Below, in pieces: positions 1-10,266 of a stretch of 64,000 nt of DNA (position 1 is its first letter; each line of letters begins with the position of its first letter). The translations under genes and the position numbers were made by a program. Under the pieces are notes generated by a model that saw nothing but the letters and a program-made list of their open reading frames with translations, was not told the DNA's origin and made no database searches. The stretch lies in assembly GCA_004352715.1 (NCBI GenBank), contig SCFE01000071.1:381091-445090 (forward strand), written 5' to 3'. This DNA is from Hofstenia miamia (lineage: Eukaryota; Xenacoelomorpha; Acoela).

Positions 1-385
1 ATTTTAACTGGATGTCGTTTTAATTTTCAAATTGACTAATTCCACACATCTAGATAATTAAATAATTAATGTGAGAGAATTTCGTGCCATGTGTGCAGCT
101 TTTATAACAAATATTGTTATTTTCATAGCACTAAAAATTCCTAGAAACAACCAAAGTGATCATTAAGGAGATATAAATATTTAACATTATGTGATTACAT
201 TTCAATGGTTAGGTTTAACACGTCATGCAATCGGAATTTACTTTTAAAAGTAAATATTTTTTTAAGACGTCAAGAAATGAATGACAAGTTAGATGGCTTT
301 TACAGCATAAGGTAATATAGATATAGATCTATGCAACTTGTAACTTCCTACTTTGGAACAGCAGTGTTATATTTTACTACTTTAA

Positions 386-2046
386 CCGTTCTACGTTGTT
401 TGGGTATTTCTGTAACACCATAGTCCTGAATTACGTTGTTGAAAAACGGGACATTGAGGTAAACCAACAAAAATTTCTGACTTTTTATATCAACCTAATG
501 CCTAATAATGCTAAATAGCAGCAATATTAAATGCATTTCTTTGATTATCGTCATATGGGGTAACTTCATAACCCCAAGTTATTTGATCTAACAAATATTA
601 AGAATATCTCAAATCATTTTATATCTTACATTGCATACATGCAACTCTTCTTTCAAATCTCTAATGTTGCGTGTAAATAGTCAAAGAAGTTGGTGATGAA
701 GCTTTTCAATCATCATTCATGATTCAAGTATGAAGATATTTTGATGATGGTAGTTCACCTGGATTAGGAAATTTTGAACTCTAATATTGAGCATGACATA
801 TGTTTCGATGTACACATGATGTTCATTTAATTTTTAACCGGTGACCCGACCTGGCTTTTCTAACAATGATCAAAGAAGGATTACTAGTATGATATGCACA
901 AAAATCTTTTACCACAAAAGCATCAATGAAAACAAGACAAAATCAATAAAAAATAAAAGTATAATTAGAATCTATTAGTTTTTAAGAATTTCAAAGTTTG
1001 AAGGGTTTGACTTCTTAAATTGTTCTTAGTTCTGCTAGTGTTCTTCCTGCCTAACAATTATGAAAGATCCGTGACCCGATCTGTCTAAGGGTGCCGAGCA
1101 ACCCCACCCGTCGAATTTTTGACTTGATGTCGGACGGGTTGACTCGCAACCACCCTGAATGATATAATGAAATAATATTAGGTCAAATCTGGGGCATCTT
1201 GGTAATACTGGACGGCAATTATGTCGACGGTCTAACTCAAATATCAACATGCATCCTGGTTTGAAGAGGCATCACGAAAAGCATTTGCTTTTATGATGTG
1301 TAATCTGGTTTTGCACATAACCAATTACCATAAATGTGAAAAGTTACACTGATTGGTGCATAAAATGCAGAAATCACTATTCACAATGCAGTCACATTAA
1401 AACAAGCTAGCCTATATAAAAATTATGTTTATAACATTGCTATGGACATTTGGTTTACTTCATGCCATCTTGTAAATAATTTTTTTGACAAATTGTTGGC
1501 ACTTTGCAAGAAAAATAGAAGCTCTATATACAAGAGAACGTGCAAAATTCATCAGTTAACATATCTCACAATATTTCACTTGGGCTATATTTGGGCAAAG
1601 GTAAATTTTCTCTATTGTTGACATCTTTAATGTGTTTCAATGAGTACAATTTACCACAAACTGCATAGAAGAAAATAATTAAATTAACAAACGATAAGTC
1701 TTTATTGCACTGGTCGCAAATACCTGAAATAGGCACATGAGTTTTTTTAACGTGAAAAATTCTACATTGATAGATTCACTAATTAATGATTGTGCATCAA
1801 AAACGTTAATGCGGGCTATTCAGATAAGATTTAGCTTCAGTGTTTTAAAGAACTGCTTTTTTACTCATGGTAATAATAGTAGTAATAATTGTTGTAAACT
1901 GCATGCTATAAGGAAAGAATGTATGTAGATTGAACACAATTCTTTAAATTTATTTTATTGTTAAATAATAGGAAATTTATAATTTGGGGTAACAAAGTTA
2001 CCCCAAACGACGGTACCCATATTTTGGAAGTTATGAAGTAGAACGG
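386..2046. mobile_element. TTAA-associated (piggyBac-like) non-autonomous element, large copy
   Basis: The left end reads TTAA then CCGTTCTACGTTGTTTGGG, and the right end is the inverted match GAAGTAGAACGG. The first ~200 bp and last ~170 bp match the compact element at 57541-58083, including the internal palindrome GGGGTAACAAAGTTACCCC. The left flank has TTAA but the right flank is TTAT, so one target-site copy has decayed. About 1.1 kb of middle sequence (600-1720) is absent from the compact copy and has no coding potential I recognise. TTAA target sites are diagnostic of the piggyBac superfamily; the assignment is inference because no transposase is present. Confidence 0.5.
1005..1120 (+). 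repeat. Left arm of a 2.2-kb-spaced inverted repeat
   Basis: The start, GTTTGACTTCTTAAATTGTT, is the reverse complement of 3278-3297. The similarity continues through CTAGTGTTCTTC and more weakly into a GC-richer block with GACCCG-type motifs. It lies inside the large TTAA element, so the pair may be two independent insertions in opposite orientation, or the ends of one element. Confidence 0.4.
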
Positions 2047-2050
2047 TTAT

Positions 2051-3180
2051 TAAATACATACATTTACTTCAATTTTTTTTACAACTGCAATGCACATTTT
2101 ACTTCACATTTTTTTAATGTTGCCTCTAGTTTGTGTTTTATCAAATCTTGATTTGGTAGAATTTCATATTGATGACGACTGAAAAGCAATCTGTGAATTT
2201 TTTTATTATATCTTTAATCGAATGACCTGAGTTTTACATTTTGCAGCTAATTAGAAAATGAAATGTTTAATAGTACGTCTATTTCACCAATTGATGCATT
2301 TAATTACGTAGGCTTAGTATTTATTTTAAACTAGAGTTTACTTTGCACGGAAAATCACTAATGAAGAAAGCTTATCAAATTCTTCTAAGCTATTATCTTT
2401 AGTGCCAATTCCGAAATGCAATATTATAGAATATTAAATATACCTCTCACTCAGTTTCGTCTATGTAGAAGATATACAAAACCTGTATAAATGTAGCAAT
2501 TTGGTTTTTTCAATCATTTCTAAAAAGAAATTTATATTATTTCTGCCAGGGATTGCGGCTGAAACATTTAATTTAGCGGGAACTTACCGTAACTTAACGA
2601 AGCAGACATGTTGTAACAGTCGGTAATGCGCGGTTGGATTACAAATTCTTAATATTCCACTGAGAGTGGATTACTAAAAATGAGAGATCAAAGGCAGGGT
2701 GATTCGCAATTAGCCCTTTGCCAACGCGTCAACTGAATTATACTAACTAATGAACCGTGTGGAAAAGTTAATGAACTGGAAATAAATCCAAACATAAATA
2801 GTTAAGTAACAAAACAAATACAAAACTGTCAAAAAAAATTTAAAATACGAGCTTGAAATAGCCGTGGCAGATATTTTGGCCCATAGAGGGCCTTGATTCG
2901 TGACACTCATGCTCCTGCTGGACGTAGCCGTGACAGTAAGCCGCTATTTCCTCCGTAATGACAACATTCATATAACAAACTACATGTAGAATTGTGGTAG
3001 AATTTGTAGATTGCAAAGTTTTTACCACAGACAATTCATGCTCTTCTTCCTGAATTTTCTTTTTTGCCACCACAATCACCATCAACATAGACTGAAGTGT
3101 TAGTTATATCACAAAAACGCTGAAACTCTTCATCGCTGCTTTGCTGATTTAGGTGGTAAAGAGCAGGGTCAACCATGCAA
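2051..3180. other. AT-rich spacer with an unassigned minus-strand open segment
   Basis: Mostly simple AT-rich DNA. Minus-strand 3088-2840 is open for 82 codons and ~3160-3100 has a coding-like composition in another frame. I recognise no domain and see no convincing splice sites, so it may be a decayed transposon ORF rather than a gene. Confidence 0.3.
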
Positions 3181-3181
3181 T

Positions 3182-3297
3182 ACCGTAGGTCGGGTCGGGC
3201 TGCGGGTTACTCTTAGATGGGTCGGATCGTACGTAATTTATTACCGTTAGGGTTGAAGAACACTAACAGATTTTTGGAACAATTTAAGAAGTCAAAC
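3182..3297 (-). repeat. Right arm of the inverted repeat
   Basis: Reverse complement partner of 1005-1120. Its GC-rich part contains GGTCGGGTCGGGCTGCGGG. It abuts the left edge of hAT copy 1 at about 3297. Confidence 0.4.
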
Positions 3298-3595
3298 ATT
3301 TAATTCTTTCCTCACGCCGCCGCTTCGAGAGTTTTGAAATGGCGTGGGTCGGCGTGGAGACATTCAAGAAATAATAGTTTGAACAACAAAATTTCAAATT
3401 GTTCGTAGTACAATTTGATTGAAAATATATAACATATTGGCTATTTACAACTTTCGATTCAACTTTCATATTATATAATCCTTTATGACATTTGGTTATG
3501 AGCTATGCTATTGGCTTGCGCTAATCTCAAAGAAATCTTAGTGTTCATTTAACCGCATGTGGTAAGCCAAGTTCTTAATTTTTCCTGATCCAAAC

Positions 3596-4105
3596 ATGCG
3601 AAGTCGCAGTTCGTTGCAAGACTTTTTGACATCCACATATCCCAGTCCTTCCATCTTTTTACGTACTGTTGCCAATGATTTGGAGCTTACCTTGGATATT
3701 GATATTGGTATTTCAAATCCACCTGTTGCTGGGCCTTCATCATCAAAGTCTACCAAAATGAACCAAGCCGACAGAAAATTGCAACTCCGTGAGAAACATA
3801 CAAAGTCCACTACTGTCGATAATGTGTTATTAGACAATGAGATATCTCGATATTGTTCAATGGTAATCACTGATGAGGAAAAACGAATGCACACTCTCGA
3901 TTGGTGGCGATCACATCGGCAACAATTTCCAAGGCTGGCGATGTTGGCTAGAGCTGTCTTCTGTATCCCAGCAACTGCTGCTGCATCTGAAAGAGTTTGG
4001 TCGGCAGCAGGTCTTATTATCACTAGTAGACGCTCCTCGTTATCTCCTTTAAATAATCTTTGTTCATCCACGGAAGCTACAATTTTATTAAAACCATATA
4101 TTCGC
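3596..4105 (+). pseudogene. hAT transposase C-terminal fragment (dimerisation domain)
   Basis: The plus-strand reading frame encodes the conserved end of hAT-superfamily transposases: LDWWRSHRQQFPRLAMLAR, then IPATAAASERVWSAAG, then a Ser/Leu/Pro-rich tail. In intact hAT enzymes this C-terminal region supports multimerisation and part of the catalytic fold. The BED zinc finger, the catalytic aspartates and the insertion domain are not present upstream, so only about a quarter of a normal transposase remains. There is no meaningful start codon; the methionine at 3596 is simply the first in the open frame. After the domain the frame runs on into non-coding 3' sequence shared with copy 2. The 177-codon minus-strand ORF over the same bases is a shadow. 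Confidence 0.75.
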
Positions 4106-4546
4106 TTTAAGCATTCTTATTTTGCTGAACTTTTTATGTTGGTTTGTTTATCTGTTTATTTCATTAAATTGTGTACTATCGACTACTAGTACCTATTAAA
4201 TGAATGTTGTTAAGCTGTTTTTTTCATTGTACCAAAACGTGGAGTCCGGGCCCTTTATTAGCCCTCCCATAGCTCTCGCTGAATTTCAAAAAATCGCTTA
4301 CTCGCATGACACTACCGAGAGATATTTCTACAATTATGCAAAGTTGGATAGGAATTCGAAAAAATTAGGCCTAGCTTCACATACAAACGGACACATACAC
4401 ACAATGAACTCACCTTTATTAATATAGATTTTTATGACCTACATGTATTTATATTACTTCGAGTCGTTATACGTAGCCACAAGCTATGGCATGAACATTT
4501 TTTACGAAAATTTTGAAGCAGCCAGTCACGCCACGCCGATCCACGC

Positions 4547-4547
4547 N
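4547..4547. other. Single-N assembly join
   Basis: An isolated N at a repeat boundary. Similar single Ns occur at 6049, 27001 and 46119; three of the four are next to duplicated sequence. Confidence 0.6.
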
Positions 4548-4731
4548 GGTAAAATTTAAGCATACACGTATAGTCACTTTAATTAATTACACATGAAACA
4601 TTGTTTACACATTTACAGTGAGAAATTCCACTTGCATTAATCTATTGCATTTACAATTTTTTGTGCCAAAATTGTCATAGCTTTGTTTTTAATATCTATT
4701 CTTCACTGAAGAAGATTAAGAAAGTATGAGT

Positions 4732-5536
4732 TAGAGCTGGGTGCCGCCGCACCGCAGCCGCCGAGCTTTTCCTAACGCCGCCACCGCCGAGAGTTTTGAA
4801 ACGGCGTGGGTCGGCCTGGAAACATTCAAGAAGTAATGATTTCAATAACAAAATTTCAAATAGTTCGTAGTACAATTTGATTGAAAATATAATATAACAT
4901 TGGCTATTTACAATTTTCGATTCGAAATTCATGTTATATAATTCTTAATGACATTTGGTTTTGAGCTAAGCTATTGGCTTGCGCTAATCTCAAAGAAATT
5001 TTAGTGTTCATTTAACCTTATATTCGCTTTAAGCATTCATAGTTGGCTGAACTTTTTATGTTAGTTTGTTTATCTGTTTATTTCATTAAATTTTGTACTA
5101 TCGACTACTAGTACCTATTAAATGAATGTTGTTAAGGTTGTTTTTTCATTGTACCAAAACGTGGAGTCTGGACCCTTTATTAGCTCTTCCATAGCTCTCG
5201 CTGAATTTCAAAAAATCGCTCACTTGCTTGACATTTCCGAGAGATATTTCTACAATTATGCAAAGTTGGATAGGAATTCGAAAAAATTAGGCCTAGCTTC
5301 ACACACAAACGGACACATACACACAATGAACTCACCTTTATTAATATAGATTTTTATGACCTACATGTATTTATATTACTTCGAGTCGTTATACGTAGCC
5401 ACAAGCTATGGCATGAACATTTTTTACGAAAATTTTGAAGCAGCCAGTCACGCCACGCCGATCCACGCCGCCGCCACTGATGAATTTTAGAGCGCAAGTC
5501 CGCCGCCGATATATATTTTAACGGCGTCCAGCTCTA
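4732..5536. mobile_element. hAT internal-deletion derivative with terminal repeats
   Basis: Terminal inverted repeats are TAGAGCTGGGTGCC on the left (from 4732) and TAGAGCTGGACGCC read inward from the right (to 5536), of the TAGAGCTGG type common in hAT elements. The body is copy 1's left and right segments joined directly at about 5016, without the transposase piece. I found no clear 8-bp target duplication (left flank GTATGAGT, right flank TCTTTGAA). Subterminal GC-rich CCGCCGCC blocks stand out in the AT-rich background. Confidence 0.7.
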
Positions 5537-5803
5537 TCTTTGAAATACCCTAAACGTGAAATTCAGGATGTTGGCGGGATTGTCAAAATTTTTTGTATAA
5601 ATATTAGATATACGTGTCAAATACTATTTGCCTTTACATCCCATATCCACGTCATGGCTTATTGAAAAATTTTCGCAATTCGATATTTCTTCCTAAAAAT
5701 ATTCAAGTGAGTGTAATTCGAATATATTAAATTATAAAGTAAACTGTATGCTGAAACTTAAAAAAAGATAAATTGAACATAGTCATGAAGTATATCATGA
5801 AAT

Positions 5804-5828
5804 ATATATATATATATATATATATATA
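5804..5828. repeat. (TA)n microsatellite, left of mariner
   Basis: Uninterrupted TA dinucleotides abutting the mariner terminal repeat. The repeat resumes at 7101, so the element landed inside a (TA)n tract. Confidence 0.9.
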
Positions 5829-7097
5829 CAGGGGGTACCCATAAGTTTCTGCAGTGACAGAAATTAATTTGTTGAAGAATTCGTGGCATCCACAAACTTG
5901 TAAAATTCAGTATTAACATCTTGTGCTTTTCTCGCATTAAAAAGCTCGGTTTTCTTGCTTTCGTGCATTGTTAACAATCTTGACCATCGATCGAAGGAAT
6001 TGGCGATTAGCCAGCTACAGATGTCCGCCGAATTCTTACCACTAAAAANATGCTATTCTAGCATACTGTATCTAAATGTTTATGAAAAAATTGAAAGACG
6101 CTAGCATAATATTTAACACTTCAAAATATGGGCAAGGAATCTAGTTTTAATATTTTTTATAATATATTTTTAATAATAGCATTTATCCGTTGAGCAACAT
6201 CAATTTTGAAAAAATGCACTCTCAAATTTATTTTTCCAAAAACTAATATAAAATGCTTTGTGAAAAAAATTGAAAACACATAGAAAAATTTTAAAAACAG
6301 ATTCAGATAGACAATAAAAAAGATCTTTACAAAATTTAGTATGACTTTTTGAGTTTTTCATTTTTAACTGTATAAATTAGAAATTTGTTTTTTTTCCCCT
6401 TAGAAAATTCAATTATTCAGGGAGACATCTAGCGAAAAAATTAGGAATTTCGACCAGAATTTCTGTGCTTTAATTTCTCCATATGTTTTACTCCATATGT
6501 TTACTGGCGATGAGCCAGCTACAGATGTCCGCCGAATTCTTACCACTAAAAAACATCTCGCAACAGTGTTTTGGGATTCTAAAGGTGTAATCCTCATGGA
6601 CGTTTTGCCACATGGTGAAACTATGACATCCGCCTACTACTGTGCCTTGTTAGACAGGCTGAAGACAGCGATTTTGGAAAAGCGGAGGAGGAGGACTACT
6701 GATGGTAACCTTTATCTGCAGCATGACAACGCCCGCCCTCACACGTCTCAACTGACGCGTCAGAAGTTAAAAGAGATTGGACTGAACGTTCTGGAACATC
6801 CTCCTTATTCCCCAGACTTGGCCCCATCAGATTTTTATTTGTTTATGCCAATGAAAGCCTGTCTACGAGGACAATATTTGGACTCAGCTGAAGCGGTGAA
6901 TATGAAAATCCAAAACTGGCTGGACACTAAAGACCCAACGTTCTTTGCAAATGGAATAAATAAATTACCTGATCGATGGCAACGATGCATCAAGAGTGGT
7001 GGAAGCTATTTTGAACATCTGAAAGATGTTGATTAATAAATATTTGCTGGTTTTTTTCATGTGTTTTTCCTTTACTGCAGAAACTTATGGGTACCCC

Positions 7098-7100
<3 letters not shown>
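5829..7100 (+). mobile_element. mariner (Tc1-mariner superfamily) element with perfect TIRs
   Basis: The first 26 bp, beginning CAGGGGGTACCCATAAGTTT, are the exact reverse complement of 7075-7100. Both ends are flanked by TA, the superfamily target site. The length is 1272 bp, typical for mariner. The coding part retains only the C-terminal half of the transposase. A 48-bp direct repeat (6001-6048 and 6505-6552) with a single N at 6049 brackets about 450 bp of AT-rich sequence inside the element. Confidence 0.9.
6497..7036 (+). pseudogene. mariner transposase, C-terminal catalytic half
   Basis: The 179-codon frame begins at a remnant of the first catalytic motif (FTGDE), then jumps to TTKKHLATVFWDSKG, followed by LQHDNARPH and YSPDLAPSDFYLF. 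The spacing from the Asp of HDNARPH to the Asp of PSDF is 34 residues, the DD34D signature of mariner proper. The stretch that normally follows TGDE (an aromatic-rich segment with the YDPE-type motif) is missing, as is the whole N-terminal helix-turn-helix DNA-binding region, so the protein cannot bind its own ends. The frame is open to a natural stop at 7034-7036, close to the right terminal repeat. It reads as an internally deleted, recently inactivated copy. Confidence 0.85.

Positions 7101-7132
<32 letters not shown>
7101..7132. repeat. (TA)n microsatellite, right of mariner
   Basis: Continuation of the microsatellite into which the mariner inserted. Confidence 0.9.
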
Positions 7133-7137
<5 letters not shown>

Positions 7138-7139
7138 AT

Positions 7140-9947
7140 AAATACATCATGAAGTCATTTTTCTTTCAATTTTAAATAATTTCTTTTAATTTCATCGTTT
7201 TACAGACTATTTGAAGCAAGGTAAAGTGGAATCTAACTATCAAGGGTTGTTCCTGATAAAAAATTTCTGAAATTTCTTTACCTTTATAAACTAAAAAATA
7301 TAATTTACCAAAAGAACAACATAGATTATTAAATAATTTTAAGAACTTTTTCAGAGATATACCTGATTTAAGAATACTTGAATATTATTTGATGGAAATC
7401 TTACAGCGTTAGTTGACAAGTTTATTCTTTAATATATTTAGAACAGTTTTGTTGATGCATTTTGTTATTTCAGTTGTAGAAAATTGAGTATGTATAATTT
7501 AAAAGTTTCATTTAATGTCTGGCAAAATAGAATTTTATTAATTAATATATATTTTTTCTATTCATTCAAAACCATCTGGATTTCTATGGAAATGTGTAAT
7601 TAGAATCGATGGAATAGCATGAATTATTTGCTAAACTGCAGGGAAGCCGCAAAGTTTACATATTACATGGTTTTCATAAGTCGGGCAGTACGATTGTGTA
7701 AGTTGGGGTTCTAGAAGAAACCACTGGATTACAATAACTTTATAATAAATAAACAAATAATAAATTACAATTGATTTATAGCAAAATCGGAACATACCTA
7801 AAATGGGGAAAGGATCTCTCTTCGTTGACATAGTGTCAGTAGGGGGTCGAATTCTTAATCTCTGATCATTGATTTTTTTACAAGAGTGAATATTCGTGAA
7901 GAATAGGATGAAGACATTCTATCGGCTTTGATTAATATCTTAGTAGGTACATTTACTGGAAGAATACCTAACAGAAGGTAGTTTGAATTTTTTTTCGAAG
8001 TACTTTAAATCTTGATTTGCTTAAGATAAAATTTTTGGTATTACACCATCATCAGAGTAAGCTTGCATAAATCGATATCATAATAGGATCATTTAATTAT
8101 AAATGGTCACAGGGTAAATTGAAGCAAGAAAGGCACATAATGTTTGCACAACAAATACTTGTACATTTCATAAAGACGGAGTAAAGTATAGCTTAACGAT
8201 GATTTTTTACGGAATCAAAATATTTTTACTGATAAACTCGTTATAGCCTTTTACTAATCCAGTTTTCTAACAGTAATCTTTTGAAGATGATTTTTTTTAA
8301 TTTCGGAGTGTAATATGAATGGGTTGCAACAAATCTAAGGAAGTAACATTTGAGATATTTGGCAGTGAGGAGTAAAAGAGAGCTTAAAGTTCAAGTTCTA
8401 GTTGCACCGTACAACAGAATGGTATGCCTGTAGGTTGTGATTATCTTACATTATATTCCAGGAAATAGTGTACCGTGTCAACCAAAAGCCCACAAACATT
8501 TTTTACAAAAAGAAACGGTAATACAATTTTTAAATATTTCTTATCTGAAACGATACGTAATAAATTATCTAAAAGAAATAGAATTGTTTGCAACAAATAA
8601 CTTAAGGCGCGGCCTAAATTAAGCGCATATCTTCGTGATATACTCAGGGTTCATATAATGACACTCGAGCATCAGCCTGTCTTTTAAGCCTTGCATATTT
8701 GCTGGACCTCTTTCTAATATTTTTCCATACGGTCATAAATCTTAATGTTTAAATGGTCTGATGATGAGAGGTTCCAAATATTCATTCGCCAGAAATTTGA
8801 AAATTGGTTAGGGATAGTTAGACATTTCGAGTATTGCTCAACAGCTTTATAGATTATTGGTATAAGACATATTTTATGGGCTCAACTTGACAATGTTAAA
8901 TTCAATGTAAGAATTCAAAAATATCATTTAGAATGTCAGGACTCGAGTGTTGAATTCACTTAGCACTAATTTTATTGGGGTTTTTTTACGTACGTCGTTT
9001 ATCGGGGAGGGGGTTCACAAAATTGCACCCCACTAATTTTCCAATAATCCAGTCACTCTGACATTTGACAGATAACCTTTCATAACATAGAACATTAAAT
9101 ATAGATAGTGATATTTACCATTGTTAGCATATTTTCCTGACGTCAGGATTTCTCAACATGAAGTCCGCAAAATATGACATTTTTATAAGATTACTAAGAT
9201 AAAATGAATTTATGCAATTTTGTCCTAATTTTTTATCCGTGGCACAGATTGTAGTGCAGAATACCTTTATTACCATGTAGTACCCAAATTTAAAAAATAC
9301 AGTATGGAAAATATAATGAGTTAAATATGACAAAAAATGAGTATAAAAATATGTTAGTACTCTTACAAAATGTGTATAAACTTTTTTTGGTAAAAAGATA
9401 TTGACACAATTTTTTCCAAGAAATTAATAAACTAAATTTCATGAGATGAGGTTTTGCCATGACCCTTCAGCTCACCCCAATACACATGTTTATTGTCATA
9501 AAGCAGACTAGCAGTGAACTAGTGGTGCTTTTTGTTTGTATTTAAAATCCCATTTATATCAGTATTAAAATGATTTAAATATTCACACGATTTAAATGTT
9601 CAGTTTTCGAGTTTGAATTGAATTGAATATTCCGATTCGATTCGAGATGTAATGCAGGTAATGTAAGTGGGTATAGAACATTGACACATTATAAAATTTT
9701 GCACTTTATAAATATAAACAATCAGAGAGTTTTTGCAATTTTTTTGAAAAGGAAATGGGCTGTAGCAAAAATGGTAGACTAGCCGTTAGATTTAAATTTC
9801 TTCCTGTCGGTAATCACGTTTTACGAGTGGAACATCTTCTAATTCAGCATACAAAATGATGGTAGGAAATTATTTTTCTTTGTACAGATAATTAAAACTT
9901 AATAATGCTTTTGTGTAGAAAGAATAGGGGAAGCACATCTGCAATCA
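7140..9947. other. AT-rich intergenic or intronic DNA, no firm gene
   Basis: No transposon ends or conserved domain seen. A possible 56-nt plus-strand exon at 8462-8517 has a good acceptor (TTATATTCCAG) and donor (CG|GTAATA). A minus-strand candidate exon around 7863-7798 ends at GTATGT. Neither has support beyond splice-like flanks. Confidence 0.4.
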
Positions 9948-10181
9948 TCAATATTTTATTAATGCTTGCCTCGTCTCATGTCGATTAATAACTATTATAT
10001 TGGGCAGTTTGCGGTAAATTGACACGAACGGATTGTCTTCAGCTAAAATTTTCTTGTTATAGTGAACTATCTCAACAGAGACTCCCAAATTTTGTATTTT
10101 TAACTTAAAATGTGCGTTAGGCTGTTCGCAAACATCAGGGAGATCTTGGTCGCAATAGATTTCATTGCTCTTGGAAGCGGT
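9948..10181 (-). CDS. Candidate 3'-terminal exon of an unknown gene (minus strand)
   Basis: Reading leftward, a strong acceptor (ATAGTTGTTGCAG) is followed by 77 open codons and a TGA, entered in phase 0. The composition is coding-like: mixed, hydrophilic, with two Cys near the start (EIYCDQDLPDVCEQPNAHFK) and a body such as NLGVSVEIVHYNKKI and YRKLPNIIVINRHE. AATAAA occurs across the last codons (ATTAATAAAATATTGA), which could act as a polyadenylation signal. I recognise no family. If real, upstream exons must lie at higher coordinates beyond the Tc1 relic at 10267-11901. It could instead be a chance open frame, or part of an unrecognised transposon. Confidence 0.35.
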   Translation of the reverse strand, partial: TASKSNEIYCDQDLPDVCEQPNAHFKLKIQNLGVSVEIVHYNKKILAEDNPFVSIYRKLPNIIVINRHETRQALIKY

Positions 10182-10266
10182 CTGCAACAACTATAACAAT
10201 GATAAAACTTTGTAGTTTTATATTATAGATTTTGCGCGCAATGATAAAGGAAAATCAATTAAAGTA

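Larger units (their letters stand above)
3297..4547 (+). mobile_element. hAT transposon copy 1 (truncated at both ends)
   Basis: Left (3300-3554) and right (4094-4547) segments are near-identical to the two halves of the shorter element at 4732-5536. Here they are separated by ~540 bp that encodes the end of a hAT transposase. The left terminal repeat is missing, and the right side stops at a single N (4547) in the motif CCACGC, where copy 2 continues to its terminal repeat. The element is therefore an incomplete relic or was clipped in assembly. Confidence 0.65.

Noticed and set aside
3538-4071. 177-codon minus-strand ORF
   Set aside because: Antisense shadow of the hAT transposase fragment, which has recognisable motifs on the plus strand.
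7832-7858. tRNA B-box-like GGGTCGAATTC
   Set aside because: No A box at the right distance and no cloverleaf could be drawn; no tRNA or SINE claim made.
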